From Clarkia xantiana subsp. parviflora (taxonomy: Eukaryota; Streptophyta; Magnoliopsida; Myrtales; Onagraceae), in assembly GCA_036873135.1 (NCBI GenBank), contig JAPTYO010000003.1:31562763-31626762 (forward strand): DNA of 64,000 nucleotides, given 5' to 3'. The notes beneath the pieces were generated by a model. The model saw only the letters and a program-made list of their open reading frames with translations, was not told where the DNA came from and did no database searches. Shown here piece after piece: positions 36,033 through 49,479 of the stretch. Numbering within the stretch: the first letter of the stretch is position 1; the number at the start of each line of letters is the position of its first letter. The translations under genes and the position numbers were made by a program.

Positions 36033-36570
36033 TTAATATATAAGCCCACCGGTTGGTTTTCTATATTTTTGTCTTCGTAATATATATAAATTATTTTAGG
36101 ATTTTTCTTCTAATTTTAAATACAATAAATATGATTTTTAAAAAATAAAATGGTAAAATCCTAAATTTTGATCTGTAAATAAAAAAATCCATGATCTCCG
36201 TCCATAATTTTTTTATTTCTAATTACTATAAATAGAAAACTGCAGTTTCCAAAAACATATTTGGATGTGAAACTACGAGTATACATACATGACGTGGAGC
36301 CAAAAAATCAAATTGCATAGACGTTGTTCATTTTGGTTGCTTTACGGTATTCCAAACTTGTTCAAGCAGACTTTTTGAGAATTAATACTGGGCTCGACTC
36401 CATATTCATTAAACTCGCGTTCACCTCTGATTTGAAAAAGTACAATTGTATTTTCTGAATGTTAGCTCGAACTTGGGATTGAATTAACCAAACTCTGCGG
36501 AATTTTACTTTTAATCGTTCAAGTTTACTTGAAACAGTAAACTAACTTAACCGGGAAAATATGAACTTAA

Positions 36571-36894
36571 TTCTACATTCTCTTTCTAATTCGGGTTACT
36601 GCAAACTCCCAATTTCTTTATAACTCAAAACGAGCAACATTTTGTTATTCAGTTCTGCAACGAACCCTGAGAGTGGGGTACAAGCACGGGACGCCGCTCG
36701 AAGCCAGTAAGATAGCGGAGTTGGAGCCGGTCGATCTCTTCTCCGCCGCTCACAACGTCGCCGGAGCCGCCGCGAAGGGCGGCGGGCAAGGCCAGTCTGT
36801 CCAGCCAAGGGAAGACGACGACGGAAATAGCAAGACCGGTGGGAGAGGAACCACCGTGCCTAAGAATAAGACTCCAAGTGTTGCCAATCCTTAG
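36571..36894 (+). CDS. Orphan reading frame, possible 5'-truncated gene
   Basis: An open frame without an ATG start runs from 36571 to the stop at 36892-36894. A TTATTCAG acceptor-like site at 36652 would open it as an internal or last exon: LQRTLRVGYKHGTPLEASKI..., then LEPVDLFSAAHNVAGAA and a Gly/Asp/Lys-rich disordered tail. The GC content and codon use from 36655 onwards look coding and differ from the flanks. I do not recognise the family. I found no first exon in the 800 bp between it and the RRP43 start, so it may be a truncated pseudogene, or a last exon with a distant first exon. Confidence 0.45.
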   Translation, partial: FYILFLIRVTANSQFLYNSKRATFCYSVLQRTLRVGYKHGTPLEASKIAELEPVDLFSAAHNVAGAAAKGGGQGQSVQPREDDDGNSKTGGRGTTVPKNKTPSVANP

Positions 36895-37736
36895 TTATAT
36901 ATATATATAGAGCGGGGCTTTCTTTTAAGTTTTAATGCTTTGGTTTCTTTCTACTGTTGTTGGTGTTAATAAGTGAAATCAGAAGAGTCTTTTATGGCAA
37001 AATGGAAGAAATGAATAAGTTTTTAAAAAGATATTTGAGATTATACCGAAATTTTTCTTTCACAAACTCATGCTTATGTCTTATACGTCTTATTTCTTAA
37101 CTTTGGTATCTTGCTTAGAATTCTGACATTTTAAGAAAAAATGTTGAAAAATACAATTGGAAGACCAGTCTGGCCGGCCAAATAGTCCATGTATAAACTG
37201 ATATTTCCAAACATCAGTGACGAGAGAAGGTCTTAGAATATATATATAAATAAGAGTATACCGAAGGTCTTCACTCACAAGTTCGAGTTTATGGGCCAAC
37301 TGAATAAGACAGACACATCTTATTCCTAGCAGTTTAGTTAGTTATATTAACATTTTATCTTAACAATAAAACGCGTATGTTAACTAATATTCTGATAACT
37401 ACGACTTAATGAACTTATTGACACACTTATATACTCGATCACTTTGGCTTTGATCTCATTTGCTCATACATAATTGGTTTTCTAAACTATGTACATTTAT
37501 CACTTGCGATCCTTAGCAGGGTGGTGAGACTTGAGCACAAGCTAATGAATGATCGCTTGCCTGTTGGTCTAGGGCTAGCGCAGCACAACTAATTAAGTGA
37601 ACTGAGAATTTGAGTTTTACAATATTATGTTTTTCAGATTATAGTAAAAAAAAAATGAATGGATCAGATGGTCAATACTGAATGCACGATTGAAACCGAA
37701 TAAATGGTGTAAACTGAATTACAATTGATTAATACA

Positions 37737-37740
<4 letters not shown>

Positions 37741-37791
<51 letters not shown>
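37741..37791. repeat. TA dinucleotide microsatellite
   Basis: An uninterrupted alternation of A and T over 51 bases. Confidence 0.95.
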
Positions 37792-37794
<3 letters not shown>

Positions 37795-38313
37795 ATTATA
37801 TATAGTGGTAATAGTTATAATCGTAATTATAGACTTAATATCATAACCACTACCGTTACAAAATTAATCACATAATCATATCACAATAATAATGGTGCGG
37901 TTAATTATTACAATAAATACTAAATAATGCCAAAAACTATAATTAATTTAATTTTCACCACTCCATTGATGAGCCTATCGTTTATAGCACTACTCCATAT
38001 TTCATCATTTTGATATTTTCCACAACTGGGCTATTCTCCACGGGATTTTGTGTGACTCTTCCATTAAAATCCCACTTTTGAGCTTGAACTCGTTCTTTCA
38101 AGTTCGACTCAGTTCGTAAGTCCATTATGCATCACAAACTACACAAATCATAGTCAAACTCAGTTCCGTAAGCTCAGCTGTTTATTTTTGTTTAGCCCAG
38201 CTTTATACAAGAAAGAGAAGTACATGAGCAGGAAGAGACAGTTGATGATATTGTAAATGGGCACGTTTATACAAAACAAACAAGGCAAGCTCGAAACCTA
38301 TACATATATTATA

Positions 38314-38565
38314 GGGATAAGGTTCCGTTAAACTCGCTCTTGTCCAAAAGTATTAAAAAAAAAAAAAAAGTACCAAAATGGATTCTGCCCAAAGAAGTGG
38401 TACCAAATGAACCCTTATCCCTAAGGGTAAATCCGTCCAGCCAATTTTAGTTTTTGGTCACGTGCAGGGCGCATGGGATTTTAACGGCCATTTTGGACGG
38501 AATTCTAACAGAGGTACCAAAAGGGGATTCTGACGAAAGAAATGGTACCAAAGAACCATTATCCC
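38314..38565. mobile_element. Small MITE
   Basis: It starts GGGATAAGGTTC and ends GAACCATTATCCC, which are inverted relatives, and repeats a GTACCAAA word in sub-terminal positions. About 250 bp, non-coding. No target duplication can be confirmed. Confidence 0.55.
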
Positions 38566-38722
38566 ATTTTTAATAGTAATAATCAAACACTGCTAGAAAT
38601 AATTACATCCTTTACAGAAATTAATTAACTCCTCATAAGTTACAAGCTGCTTTTGCACAAAGAAGCAAAATTCTATATAAGCACTACCCAAACTAAGAAA
38701 CCTCTGCTACTTCTGCTGCTAA

Positions 38723-41700
38723 TTATCTTTGAACCAGCGACTGCACCGAGGGCCGACCTTCTTGTCCGTCCACGAGTATACTCTTCGACGGAGGTCCGAA
38801 CAGACTCAACACCACCTAATTCCAGAATTTAGGTTACCTTAATCAGGACTCGCTTCGTAATTATACAGCAGTTAATGCGAAACTTTACACGAAAACATCA
38901 CGAAAAGTTACAGTTACTTACGGGTAGGAATATGAGGCCGTGCAAGAACCCGAGCAGCACCAATGCTAGGTACATTTGGAAGTAATACACCTAATATATA
39001 GCATAGATAAGGAGTCTCGGTTAAGTAAGGTATCGGAGAAATAGATTTCTTGGGAGTGAAGTTAGGGTTTACTGACCACAAAGAGTTCGCTCCTTGAGAA
39101 GCAAAGTACGATGACTCCGACTAGCTTTGTTAGTGTGATTCCGCTGCAAAATTTGCAGTATACGCAATTTTAATTATCGGAGGATCTAACCGAGCGAGTG
39201 AAAGTGGAGTAGGTAATTACATGATGAATATCTCCGGTCCTACTTCTCTGCCCAACTATATAAACTTTCACGATAACAAATAAAAATAACTTTTTTTCAT
39301 ATACAATATAATACACATGCAACTATTTTTGTGGTTTGTTTTTTAAAAACGATGTTAGGTTTGGTAAACGTTTAGGCATGGTGAACCTAGAGGACTAAAA
39401 TGAGTCAATTTGCTCTAGGTTTTTTAGAGAAGAAGTGAGTTGTACCTGAAGACTGAAGCTCCCATTGTACTCAGAGCTTCTTTCATACGATGATCTCTGT
39501 CCCCACTCGTAACCTACATATTTATTTAAAAAAATTAAAAATTAAAAACCCGAACTTTGATCCTTAATAATGAATTAATTACAATGTATGGGTTAATTGA
39601 CAAAAACCGAACCTTGAGCGTTAAACTAAACATTCAACTGCATACCACATTGATTTTTCTGTTGAAAAGTGATGAAAATTGCAGATTCCATCACTTTAGT
39701 AGAGAAATTTCAGAGTTTGCACTTTGTTATACCGTTGAAAGTTCAGTATTTTTTTTTTTGTAAAAATAGAAGAAGTTTCAAATTTTTTGGTAGTACGGTC
39801 AAAGTTCATTTTGTTTTTCGATAGTTATCTCAACATGTATGTGCTATGGGAAGCGAACTAACCGAGAAAGCATGTGTTATATGCACACAGAATTCAACTG
39901 CAATGCCCACTGCCATTACGAGATTCACAACTGATACGGCATTCAACTGTATTTTCAGAATTGCCATAACTCCCTGCAGAATAAGTAAAGATCATTTTTT
40001 GGATAAATGTTTCAGACGATGCTAATGATGATGGAATATGAATGACACATACCAGAAGGTCCACCACTATCATTGCTAGTACCAGCAGAATGATGGATGA
40101 ACTCCAGAAGCTGCATTCAGAAGAAAAAAATAAAAGAAAATATGAATTTGAATCCAGTGGCCAAAATAAAAAATCAAATTTTGAATCATCATCTTAGCCC
40201 AAAAAATTTTTGAATCATCATAAGACAAACAAAAAACAATGGCGGGAGTGAAGGGACAAATACGATACCTGCATGTGATAACCAAACAAACCACAAATAC
40301 TGCACCTGTTAAACGACCAAATAAATTAGATGCAAGCCCATTTTCTCTCAGTAACGGGTATATTTGAAAAATCGAAGAGTGAAGACTGTAAGTGAGATGG
40401 AGAACTAACCAATAGCAATAGCAAGGTTAATCAATGCCGTCTTCCATATATCAAGGTACTGCTCAAAAAACATATAGAAGACGGAATATGGGAAGATCTC
40501 CATCTGCAGAAGAAACAGCAATCCTTTGGATGATCACCAAAATAATACATTGTGTTCATAATGGCTCATCTGACTCGGAGTTTGTATGACTAGCCAGGCT
40601 AAGCTACAGACTATTTACTTCTGATTTCATTGTTACTTAAAATCTAGAAATGATTTAAGTATTTTTGAACTGTGAGGTACCTTTAAGGACTTTGAAACTT
40701 TTGAAGTGAATTCTCGAGCAGCCCTCATGGAATTAACATAGTCAACCTAGTTAAAGACATACCCGTCAACATATTTATATATTATATAATATATAGAGAG
40801 CATATGGTTGGAGAAATATAATGAAATCGTTTAACTGTAATAGCATTATACCTGATTATTGAGGGGAGTATGGTATGTTCGGAATGAAGATGCCTGAATG
40901 ATACCAGTCTCATAGCCTAGTAAGAATTAAAAAAAAAAAAACGAAAGACCAAACTTTTTAAAAAATGCTTGCAATTCATTGCTTTGAACCAGTGACTGAT
41001 AATAATAATTTAGGTTCAAAACCTTCCATTTCGACGCTGTCTGTGTAAGCCCCATGACCCCCTTTAGCACAATCAGCAGAGGGTAGCGCATTGAGGAACC
41101 ACGGTAGTTTTTGCTTAAATTGTGATGTAGATGGAGGGCCATTGCTCAAATCAGAGTGAAGAAAACACTGTCATTTGAGAAGAAATTGATAATGATAAAA
41201 ATTTTAAAAAAAAATAAAAAATTGCAGCTTACTATTAGTGTGCTGAGAAAAAAATAATTTGAACCTCCGATATAAAATAAGAAAAAAATTTCGGTATTTA
41301 CCGTGGTACAGTCTTTGCAAGCTCCACCCAAGCTGCAGGAACCTTGACCAGAGGGACAGCAAGGTGGCTGAAATACAAGAATGTCAAATTCTGAATGAAA
41401 TTTCTATCTTACATAGCAACTTGCAGCTTGAATCATAATATGATGGATCAATATCATAATTTGACGATAATATTATGAATATTAACATATCACCATATCT
41501 GAAACAAGTAAAAGTTTATAGAGCTAGAACCTGATCATTAGGGGGACAATAGGTCGCATTTGTGAACTTCCGGCAGCACCCAAAAGCTTCTGGAGATATC
41601 CAAACAAGAAAATCGTCAAGCCATGAAGCAGCTGGCTTCGCGATGTAACTTGATTCTGGATTTAGGGATGCTCTTGTGATCTGCAGATAATAACATCCAT

Positions 41701-44700
41701 GAGTGGTGACTTATCGATAGCAAAATGAATGCAGAACTTGATAAAGATGGGGAAAGTATGCAAAAAAAAAAAAAGTGCAAGTATGCAATTTCATCCTTCA
41801 AACAAATTACACAACATGAAATTAAAGGAAGAAAAATAACATTTTTTCACCTCATTTAAAAGGGAGTCTGAATCACACTGACTAATGGAGCACAACTGGT
41901 TCGTTTGCCTTGATTCTGAGCTGAAAAGCATAACCGCGTTAGAATGAGAACATATTGGACCGGAACAATCTGTTTAATCAAATCGCCCTCTCGCTTGATG
42001 ATACCTGTAATTGTAATTTTTCACTACAAAATATAGGGGTGGACCGATTCTGAGATACTTCGCAAGATCATCAAAGTAGTCCTGTAAATGGTTAGATTGT
42101 AGAATTAGCATTACCAAACAAACACATAGAATGGTAAACTTCCTGCTGCAGATGGGTTTCGGAAAATTGAACCTGAAGATAAGAATCTCGTGGAAGGACA
42201 ATCTTTTGTTCCAGACCAGTTTCGATCCTTGTACATAATGCCTATAGACAATAACGGAAAATGTTCTAGATACATATACAGATAAAAGAAGGCAAAAATA
42301 GATGGGAAGAAAGAGGTACTTGTGAGATGAGGATAGATATACTTACGATACTAGCAATGGAGAGCGCAACAAACACAGAAATGACAACCATCTTGACCCA
42401 CCAACGGCTGAGAGCTGGAGCATGGATTTCCTATATTTTGCATGTCAAAGAAAAACGGTTTACTGATTTTCACATTACAATGCTGATATCATGAGAAACA
42501 ATAATACGAAAAGTCGTGTTTCACAATTAGCAGCTGCGAAAATTTGGAAATAAATAGAGATAACTGTTTCAGAAGCTGGATAATAATATACATGCCCAAC
42601 ATAGATCCTCTTGAATGTAGGTATAGTGTAGTATTAAGGCAATGAGAGATAAATGTTCGATTTTGATACCATGTAAAAGTCAAAAGATTAGCCAGTTCCT
42701 ACTATGAAGATATAGTAAACAAATTAGTTACCTTCATGTACCTAGAGAGGATCCCAGGCTTACTTCTGGCTGTTCCTGCAAAAGGAGAAGATTATTTTCA
42801 GATTTGATTTCTTTCCTTACAAACTATTTGATGCCTGGAACACTAGCTTTACCTTTATCAGAATCAGGAGAGGCTCCCGAGACCTTTAAGCAAGGGAAAC
42901 AGTCAACCCTCTTATCTTCAGATCTCAAGAAGTCAAAAACTATCAAAGCCACAAAAGCAGTAACTTGCAGAAGGAAGTCCAGTAGAACCGCTAGTGCTGT
43001 AAACACAGCTCGCATATGATTAAAATAAATATCATGGCTTTAGCTGGAAATTCAGTCATTGCTGCGAATTTAGTTTTTGGTTTTGAGAAAACTAACCTGC
43101 AAACATGGAGAAAATACGGCATGCGGGCATTGGTATAAAAGTACCTACTGCAAATGCTAACACCTCGGATAAACTAGCAAGTGTTATCGAAGGTCCAACC
43201 TCGACTAGTGCATTACTGATTCGCCCTTCTAAAGGCAGTTCCAAAGGCTGCCGCTTGACTGCATGAACCAATATGCACATGTTATCCACTCCAACCTGAA
43301 TTGAAAGATTCCATTACAGCCTGAGCTACCAAAAAACAGAGAGTTTGTAGAAAAACTAACATAATAATTAATAGATTGACAATGAAAACTAAGACTAACA
43401 GAAATGATTGAATCACAAGAAACCTAATTTCTCAATCACCTAGAGTACATATGGAGTCTCCTGCTATCTAATAACATGGCATGTCTGCATGTGCCCATGG
43501 GACCTAGGATTTTGAAGATAAGTGATGCAACTTACAGCCAAAACCAAGAATGGAATAACTTCCATAATGATGAGGGTTGACTTCACTCCAATGGCACTGA
43601 AAAAACCTACTGACCCGAGAACAGACAGCATCACAAGCATAACGCCAGAAAGACCAAGCAAAACCTGAATACAATAATAAAATCACGTTTATTAGGACAA
43701 TGACTATAACCATTGAGAAAGACCAGAGCCACCGAACCTTAATAGATTACCTTTGACGAGATGTAGAAAGAGGATAACCGAGGTGTGTCACCTAGAGTAA
43801 GTGATATATATGCAAACATCACAAGGTAGCTGATCTGAAATAAGGTTTGGCAACAAGAAAGAGCAAGTAAGAGAAAAAAATCACAAGGTAAACGACAAAA
43901 TCACAATGTTAAGCAAATAAACTATGAAAATCAGCAACCAAAAATTTGCTTTTAGAAAGAAACGGCCTTACCAGTATCGTTATGACATCTGCAGTACTTT
44001 CTCTTTTTAGTTCTTCCTCGATGGAGCTTTCAGATGAAAAGGCAAGGCTTAAATTTTTTGCCTGAACCATCGGCAACAATTCATCCTGACAAGACAGTAG
44101 AAGGTATTTTATAGTTGTCTTCATATGGAGAAAATACTGTTCAAGGTAGAGGTACTGTAGAAACTACAGTGTCTGGGATTCAGATACTGCAATTAACCTA
44201 GCATACAGAACCATAAACAGAATAGCATAAAAGGTTGTCTTTATGGGAGGAGAAAATAGATGGGTGAAACCTTTGCTAATTGAATGAAAGCCTTCTCCCA
44301 TGCCAAGGCTTTTCCAGTTTCATTCCCGTGCTGGTCTACCGCATTGTTTACTGGATAGGTTATTATAAATGCAGAAGCCTGTCCTGAAACATGAGCATGA
44401 GATTACTGTTCATTCCCACTGATTTCATTATTCTTTTACCTTCTGATGGAATAAATCCTACCTCTGAGTAATTGTTCCCAGAAAAACCGCCAAGGGCAGT
44501 AGTTGGATCAAGAGGGGCTTTGAATGCGCTCATGCATGAATCCGCCGATGTAAAATGCTGAAAGAGATATACTATAAGTATCCAGTATAGTACTTCATAA
44601 TAGGGAAAAGAAAAAAGATTGGACCTCTAAGAAGTCAAAAGTAGTGTACTTGATTTATTAAAATGGAGACATTAGCTGTAAAAGAATGGAAGTGTCTAGC

Positions 44701-47700
44701 ATCATTGAATACCTGAAAACAGTAGTTGACATGGTCAACTCCTCCATAATTATCATAATTTTCTGGATCCATCTTGAAATACTGAAATAAAAATAAGGGA
44801 ATGTGTATAATATGTATACATAGAACAGAGAGATACTCCAACATTAAGTCGTTAACAAGAAATAAAAAAATCTGCAAATGAAGTTCCTTCGGGAATGGAT
44901 TGATCGAGTGAATAACTCAGGTGCAGATATACATAACTAGAAATCTCAATGAGCTTAAGTCTGTGTCAAAAGGATAAGCTTTGTAAGAAATGGTGTTTGT
45001 CATTGGTGCATACATTGTCAAATGACTCAAATCAAACACCACAATCAACAAATATATTTCAACCACTAGCAAAACCAAGAAATGTTGATAGTCTGGCTAG
45101 GTATTAATAGAATTGTGACGAAGTATCCTTATGTAGTGCATTACAAAAGGCTCAATAACATGTATGATTTCGTATAAAAGAAAAAATTACAGATATACCT
45201 GTAAAACACTTTGAGTAGCACAATCTTGACCGAGTGGCTTCATACAGATATCCACTAGTGAAACCATGTCCCCGGAAAAGTTGGCACGAATACCATCCAC
45301 CTGTGGAAAAAGACAGACTAGTAACTTGAGAAAATTCCTGAAAACAGAACGATCAAACAGTTAAAAGACAACTGAAAATATATGGATTTGAAAAACAAAC
45401 CTTCTTTTGGATATCAAATAGTAACTTAATGTTGTCCTCAGTCAAAATACTTGCTGATTTGCCATGTGCATTTCCTGGAACTGTTGCTATGATGAGCTGG
45501 AAAAGATTAATAAAAGAACTGTTTTGAGTATTTTAAGTGTAAGTTAAATACATAAGCATTGAACACATAACGATGTAATGACCTCTTCAATTCTGTAGAA
45601 TGGAGCTAGGTGAGTATCAAAGAATTGTTTCTCAGAAGCAGCTCTGCTTCCTGGCCCTACCCATAGCTGAAAAGCATAAATGTTAAAAAGAATAAGTCAA
45701 GGATCAAGATACAGAAATGGTAATATCAACTGAAAACTCACAGATATCTTTGAATATCAGAAGACGGCAACTAGTTTAGCGATACTGATATTCACATAAT
45801 GACAAGAACCCCTACAGAGATTTCTAGGAATGAATACGAGGCTTTCATCATAAAGATACTACTCACCTTCTCTGGCCTTGTCTCCACCTTGAAACGAATT
45901 AAACCTAAACAAAGTAATAGGACAGCCAATAAAGATACAAACAGGACAAGGCCTGGATTTCTTGCAACCCAAGTTCCGTATCCCCTGTATATAATAAGAA
46001 CAGATAGCAAGGTCAAAAATATTGCCATAAACTACTTTATGCATCATATGAGATAGACTATAACCTGAAAAACTTTGACAAGTATCCTTGCACAACTGAA
46101 AGCTGAACTCCGTTTCTGATATGAGGAGCTTCTGCAAGCATCTGAGAGACATACAAAAAGACCTTATAAGGGGAAGAAGTAATTGATAACCCCAGAAAAG
46201 AGAGGTGGATTATCAAGAGAAACAGAAGAAAATGATTATACCATACAAAACTCGTCAGGAAACAGAATAAACTTAAAAACGTAACCACCTAAAAAGTTTA
46301 AAACTGAGCCAACTGGAATGGGCAGTTAACACAGACAACGATAGATCAAAACCAATCACCTGCACACGCATAGGAAGGTTCCCATTCTTTTGCCCCTCTG
46401 TATCATGACTTTGGTTAGTTGATAATGGTTTAGTTCTAGTTGGAGTCCGTTCTTTTGATCGATGAAGATAACCCCATCCAAGAAACACAGAGACCAGCAC
46501 GATATACAGGAGTGTCAATGAAAAGTCAATGCATTTGGCCTGCGCTTGTCAAACAGATATAATGAAAACAAAGGACTGGGATTATACTGGTAGAGAGAAC
46601 TAACAACGTGAGGCTGTCCTAAAAGAAAAGCTGAATAGGAGTGATGCTAGAACATGTGAAAAAAACTGTGAAATTTCAATAGAAAGCACTTCTAGGTCCA
46701 CATGGCAATGCATAACAACATTCTCTTTCCACTTTATGAACAACCATTACTTGACATGTGTTACTTGACAACTTTCTATGGATTTTTCACTAAAAAATTC
46801 ACAGTTTAAAAATTTACCCAAAAGAAAGTATTCTCACCTTAAGGGTTCCAATCCTCACAGTACAAGATTGCTCTTTATCTACTGGAGGAGGACCTGAGTT
46901 TGAGCAAGCAGAAGCAGCAGGACAGTCTCCACAAGAACAACCAAGCGATGTATCACCACAGGAATATGTGGAGACATTCATCGGTTTCATCCCGGTTGAC
47001 TCATCCACACTTGAGAGAAAATTAATGGCATAAGGTGAACCAGGCACATTAAGGCCAGCACGTCGTCCAATGAAAGCAAACCATTCTGCACAAAGAAATG
47101 GTAAGTAGCTTGTTCCCAAAAACAAAGGTGGCCACATTATTGCAGGTTGCCATGAACAAATATCTGTTAAGGCGTAGAAAGTCCCGACATAAAGGTACCT
47201 TTAAAGTTTTGAGCACCTGCACCAATAAACTCTAAAGCTCGGGTATTCATAGTACCAAATTTCACATCCTTACAGGAGTTATACCACCCTTCACCAAATG
47301 CATCAGTAGCATAATAATCAATCCCGTTTACAGTCATATTGCCGTTAACCTGAAAATAGTAAAATGTCAATATAAGGTCCATTCTACAGTAGAGATATTC
47401 AAGTTCATCCTAGCGCTGCAGTAAGCTAAGATTGAATTAGTTCTCAATGAAAGTTTATAGCTGGCAAACTATAAAAGTTTCAGACGGGCATTTAATTAAA
47501 AAGGGTCATAATAATAGGATACTCTACTACAAGTACTACATTGCACCAAATTCAGTGTGAGAAAACTTCACCTTGGCAACAGAAGTCACATTTATAAATT
47601 GACTCTGATTAGGTGAACAAGTTAGCTCGCAGAAGAGATTCAGAAAATTTCTTAAACATGCTGGACAACCTACAAGGAAAGGAATTGCCTGCAAAAAAAG

Positions 47701-49314
47701 AGAGACATGATTAGCATAAGATATGGGTTCAAGATTTGTCTGAAAACACAAGACAAAGTTAGTGTTCGACAACAGAAAAGCCTTTATCAAATCGTAGTGA
47801 AATTATGGCAAATCATTGGGATAGTTATCCTTATGATAAGGATTACCAAGCCTTATCAGAAATCCTTTCCTTACTTGTTGGACTTGTGACCTCAATGTGT
47901 CAAATTGAGCTTCTGTGCAGCAGACATTGCCAGTAATTGTCGGACACAAACTTTGGATCTTTGATGAAAGCAAATTATCTGGCTGCAAACAAGATGCGTT
48001 GAAGTTAGCATATTCTAAATCAACAAATTCTTGAAAAAATATCTGACCAGACAGATTTACTTCTGATATATACCTTCACTGATGGAGAACCATAAGGACA
48101 ATTCAAAACTTTTCCATCTGTTCGCGCACCACATATATCATACATAGCGCAGTACTCTGTTGAGTGTCTTTCCCTGCTCAAATGTGAAAATACTTCAATT
48201 CAATATGTGAAGTTTTGAATTATATACTATTAGAAGTACACTTGGATTCTGTGATGCAAGGAAGAAAGTAAGCCTCAGCTACCATTAGCTATAGGCCTAT
48301 AGCCCCAGAGATAAACATCCAGATAACATCTGAGGCAGCCAATTTGATATTTTACTTAAGTGATAAGGTCTTAAACTAGGAACTGACGAATTATTCATCT
48401 CGAACAGTTGATCAACCCTTACTGAATAAGGTTAAATTGCTAATCCCAACAACTAAATGCATGAACTACTTGAACGACCTGTACTTGAAGATCTGGGATA
48501 AGATTCAAATCATATAGCATAATCTTTATTTTTTTTATTAAAAAGAAAAATTGCATATCAGCAGAATTTTGCTTCTTCTTCTTTTTTTTTTTTTTTTTTT
48601 TTTTTTTGCTAAAAGAAGAAATGAGATATAACTGAAACTTTTCCCAGAAATCCTTCCATTTTTTCAGGTGCCAGGAAGACTTTCTCACGATTTGAGTTAA
48701 ATTTATTAAATAAAAAAAAACTCACCCTGATGAGTCATTGGTAGCCAAGAGGAACCTTTTGTTGAACCCCTCTGAGGTGATCCCTGATGCAGCAACCTTC
48801 AGCACAAATCAGTTCAGAATTGAGTAAGTTTGAGAACAGACCAGACACACGACACAATCACCATTAATAAAGACAAAGATTAAACCCAGATAAATCAAAT
48901 TGTTCACGGTAACGGATAGTACATATAACACACCGCACACAGATTAGATTACTTGAACTACAAAAAATCTCGCTACACTCCTTCCAGTAAAACACTGAAA
49001 CTCAAGAAACAGCAGTTGATCCAAACTCTCCATATCGGAGTTCACTCTTATGAGGAAAAAGAGCTGGTTGAGCTCTCGTCCTTCACATTTCGCTTTCATC
49101 AACCCCGTTTGATGGAACACAAAATCAACGGACTCCGATTATCAATCTCGGCCGTCAATTCTCCATCAAACATCGTTGACGGTTCCAAAATCGACCAGAA
49201 AACCAGTTTCCGGTGCGAATTGCATCGGAACAAAAACGGAACTCGAACATCGCAGTAGAAGGTCCTTGCCTGAAACAGAGAAATGATGGCCACAATCGAT
49301 AGACAGAGCCTCAT
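38723..49314 (-). CDS. NPC1: Niemann-Pick C1-type sterol transporter
   Basis: A polytopic membrane protein of the RND family; plant NPC1 homologues act in sterol and sphingolipid homeostasis. I resolved 39 exons that keep frame throughout and give 1290 residues, the expected length. Exon starts and ends in gene order: 49314-49270, 48796-48726, 48173-48074, 47982-47875, 47688-47572, 47349-47199, 47085-46838, 46539-46360, 46141-46065, 45984-45867, 45666-45583, 45496-45401, 45300-45199, 44781-44713, 44557-44462, 44378-44271, 44085-43972, 43834-43751, 43664-43536, 43295-43097, 42996-42853, 42775-42732, 42430-42347, 42241-42173, 42081-42005, 41920-41851, 41680-41531, 41367-41302, 41167-41023, 40916-40852, 40746-40681, 40503-40410, 40305-40269, 40110-40053, 39973-39863, 39513-39446, 39143-39077, 38990-38922, 38815-38723. 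A signal peptide (from [14 protein letters not shown]) precedes the Cys-rich sterol-binding domain ([32 protein letters not shown]). The sterol-sensing domain is about residues 629-813. A second Cys-rich lumenal domain and the C-terminal membrane block follow. Intron 1 appears to use a GC donor. Confidence 0.96.
48582..48607 (+). repeat. T26 homopolymer in NPC1 intron 2
   Basis: An uninterrupted run of 26 T on the plus strand (A on the transcribed strand), preceded by CTT repeats. It lies in the intron between exons 2 and 3 of NPC1. Confidence 0.9.
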
Positions 49315-49343
49315 CGTAGCTTCGACTCAGAACTCCACTGCAT
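49311..49343 (-). promoter_or_regulatory. Upstream ORF overlapping the NPC1 start
   Basis: An ATG 29 nt before the NPC1 start opens a 10-codon frame ([10 protein letters not shown]) whose TGA overlaps the main ATG as ATGA. Such an arrangement can reduce initiation or permit reinitiation; that it does so here is an inference. Confidence 0.5.
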
Positions 49344-49464
49344 GAACTGCACGTTTCTCACTGTGCGTTTTTCTCTGCAAGCAAGCAATTTGCTGCTGCT
49401 TTCCCACTGAGACGGAGAGAAGGAGTGAGGGAGAGAAGGAATTGTAGAAACTGACTGACAGTGT

Positions 49465-49472
49465 TATTTATA
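49465..49472 (-). promoter_or_regulatory. Probable TATA box of NPC1
   Basis: TATAAATA on the minus strand, about 150 nt upstream of the NPC1 start codon, which predicts a leader of roughly 120 nt. The leader is rich in CT/GA runs (49390-49440), as is common in plant 5' UTRs. Confidence 0.6.
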
Positions 49473-49479
49473 GCTAGCA

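Larger units (their letters stand above)
36895..38722. other. Gene-free interval downstream of NPC1
   Basis: It contains a 51-bp TA microsatellite (37741-37791) and a small MITE at 38314-38565. The part next to 38723 should include the NPC1 3' UTR. No other gene is supported. Confidence 0.55.

Noticed and set aside
40927..46518. Several 60-100-codon minus-strand frames taken as separate genes
   Set aside because: They are NPC1 exons read through into introns; the spliced NPC1 model accounts for their coding parts.
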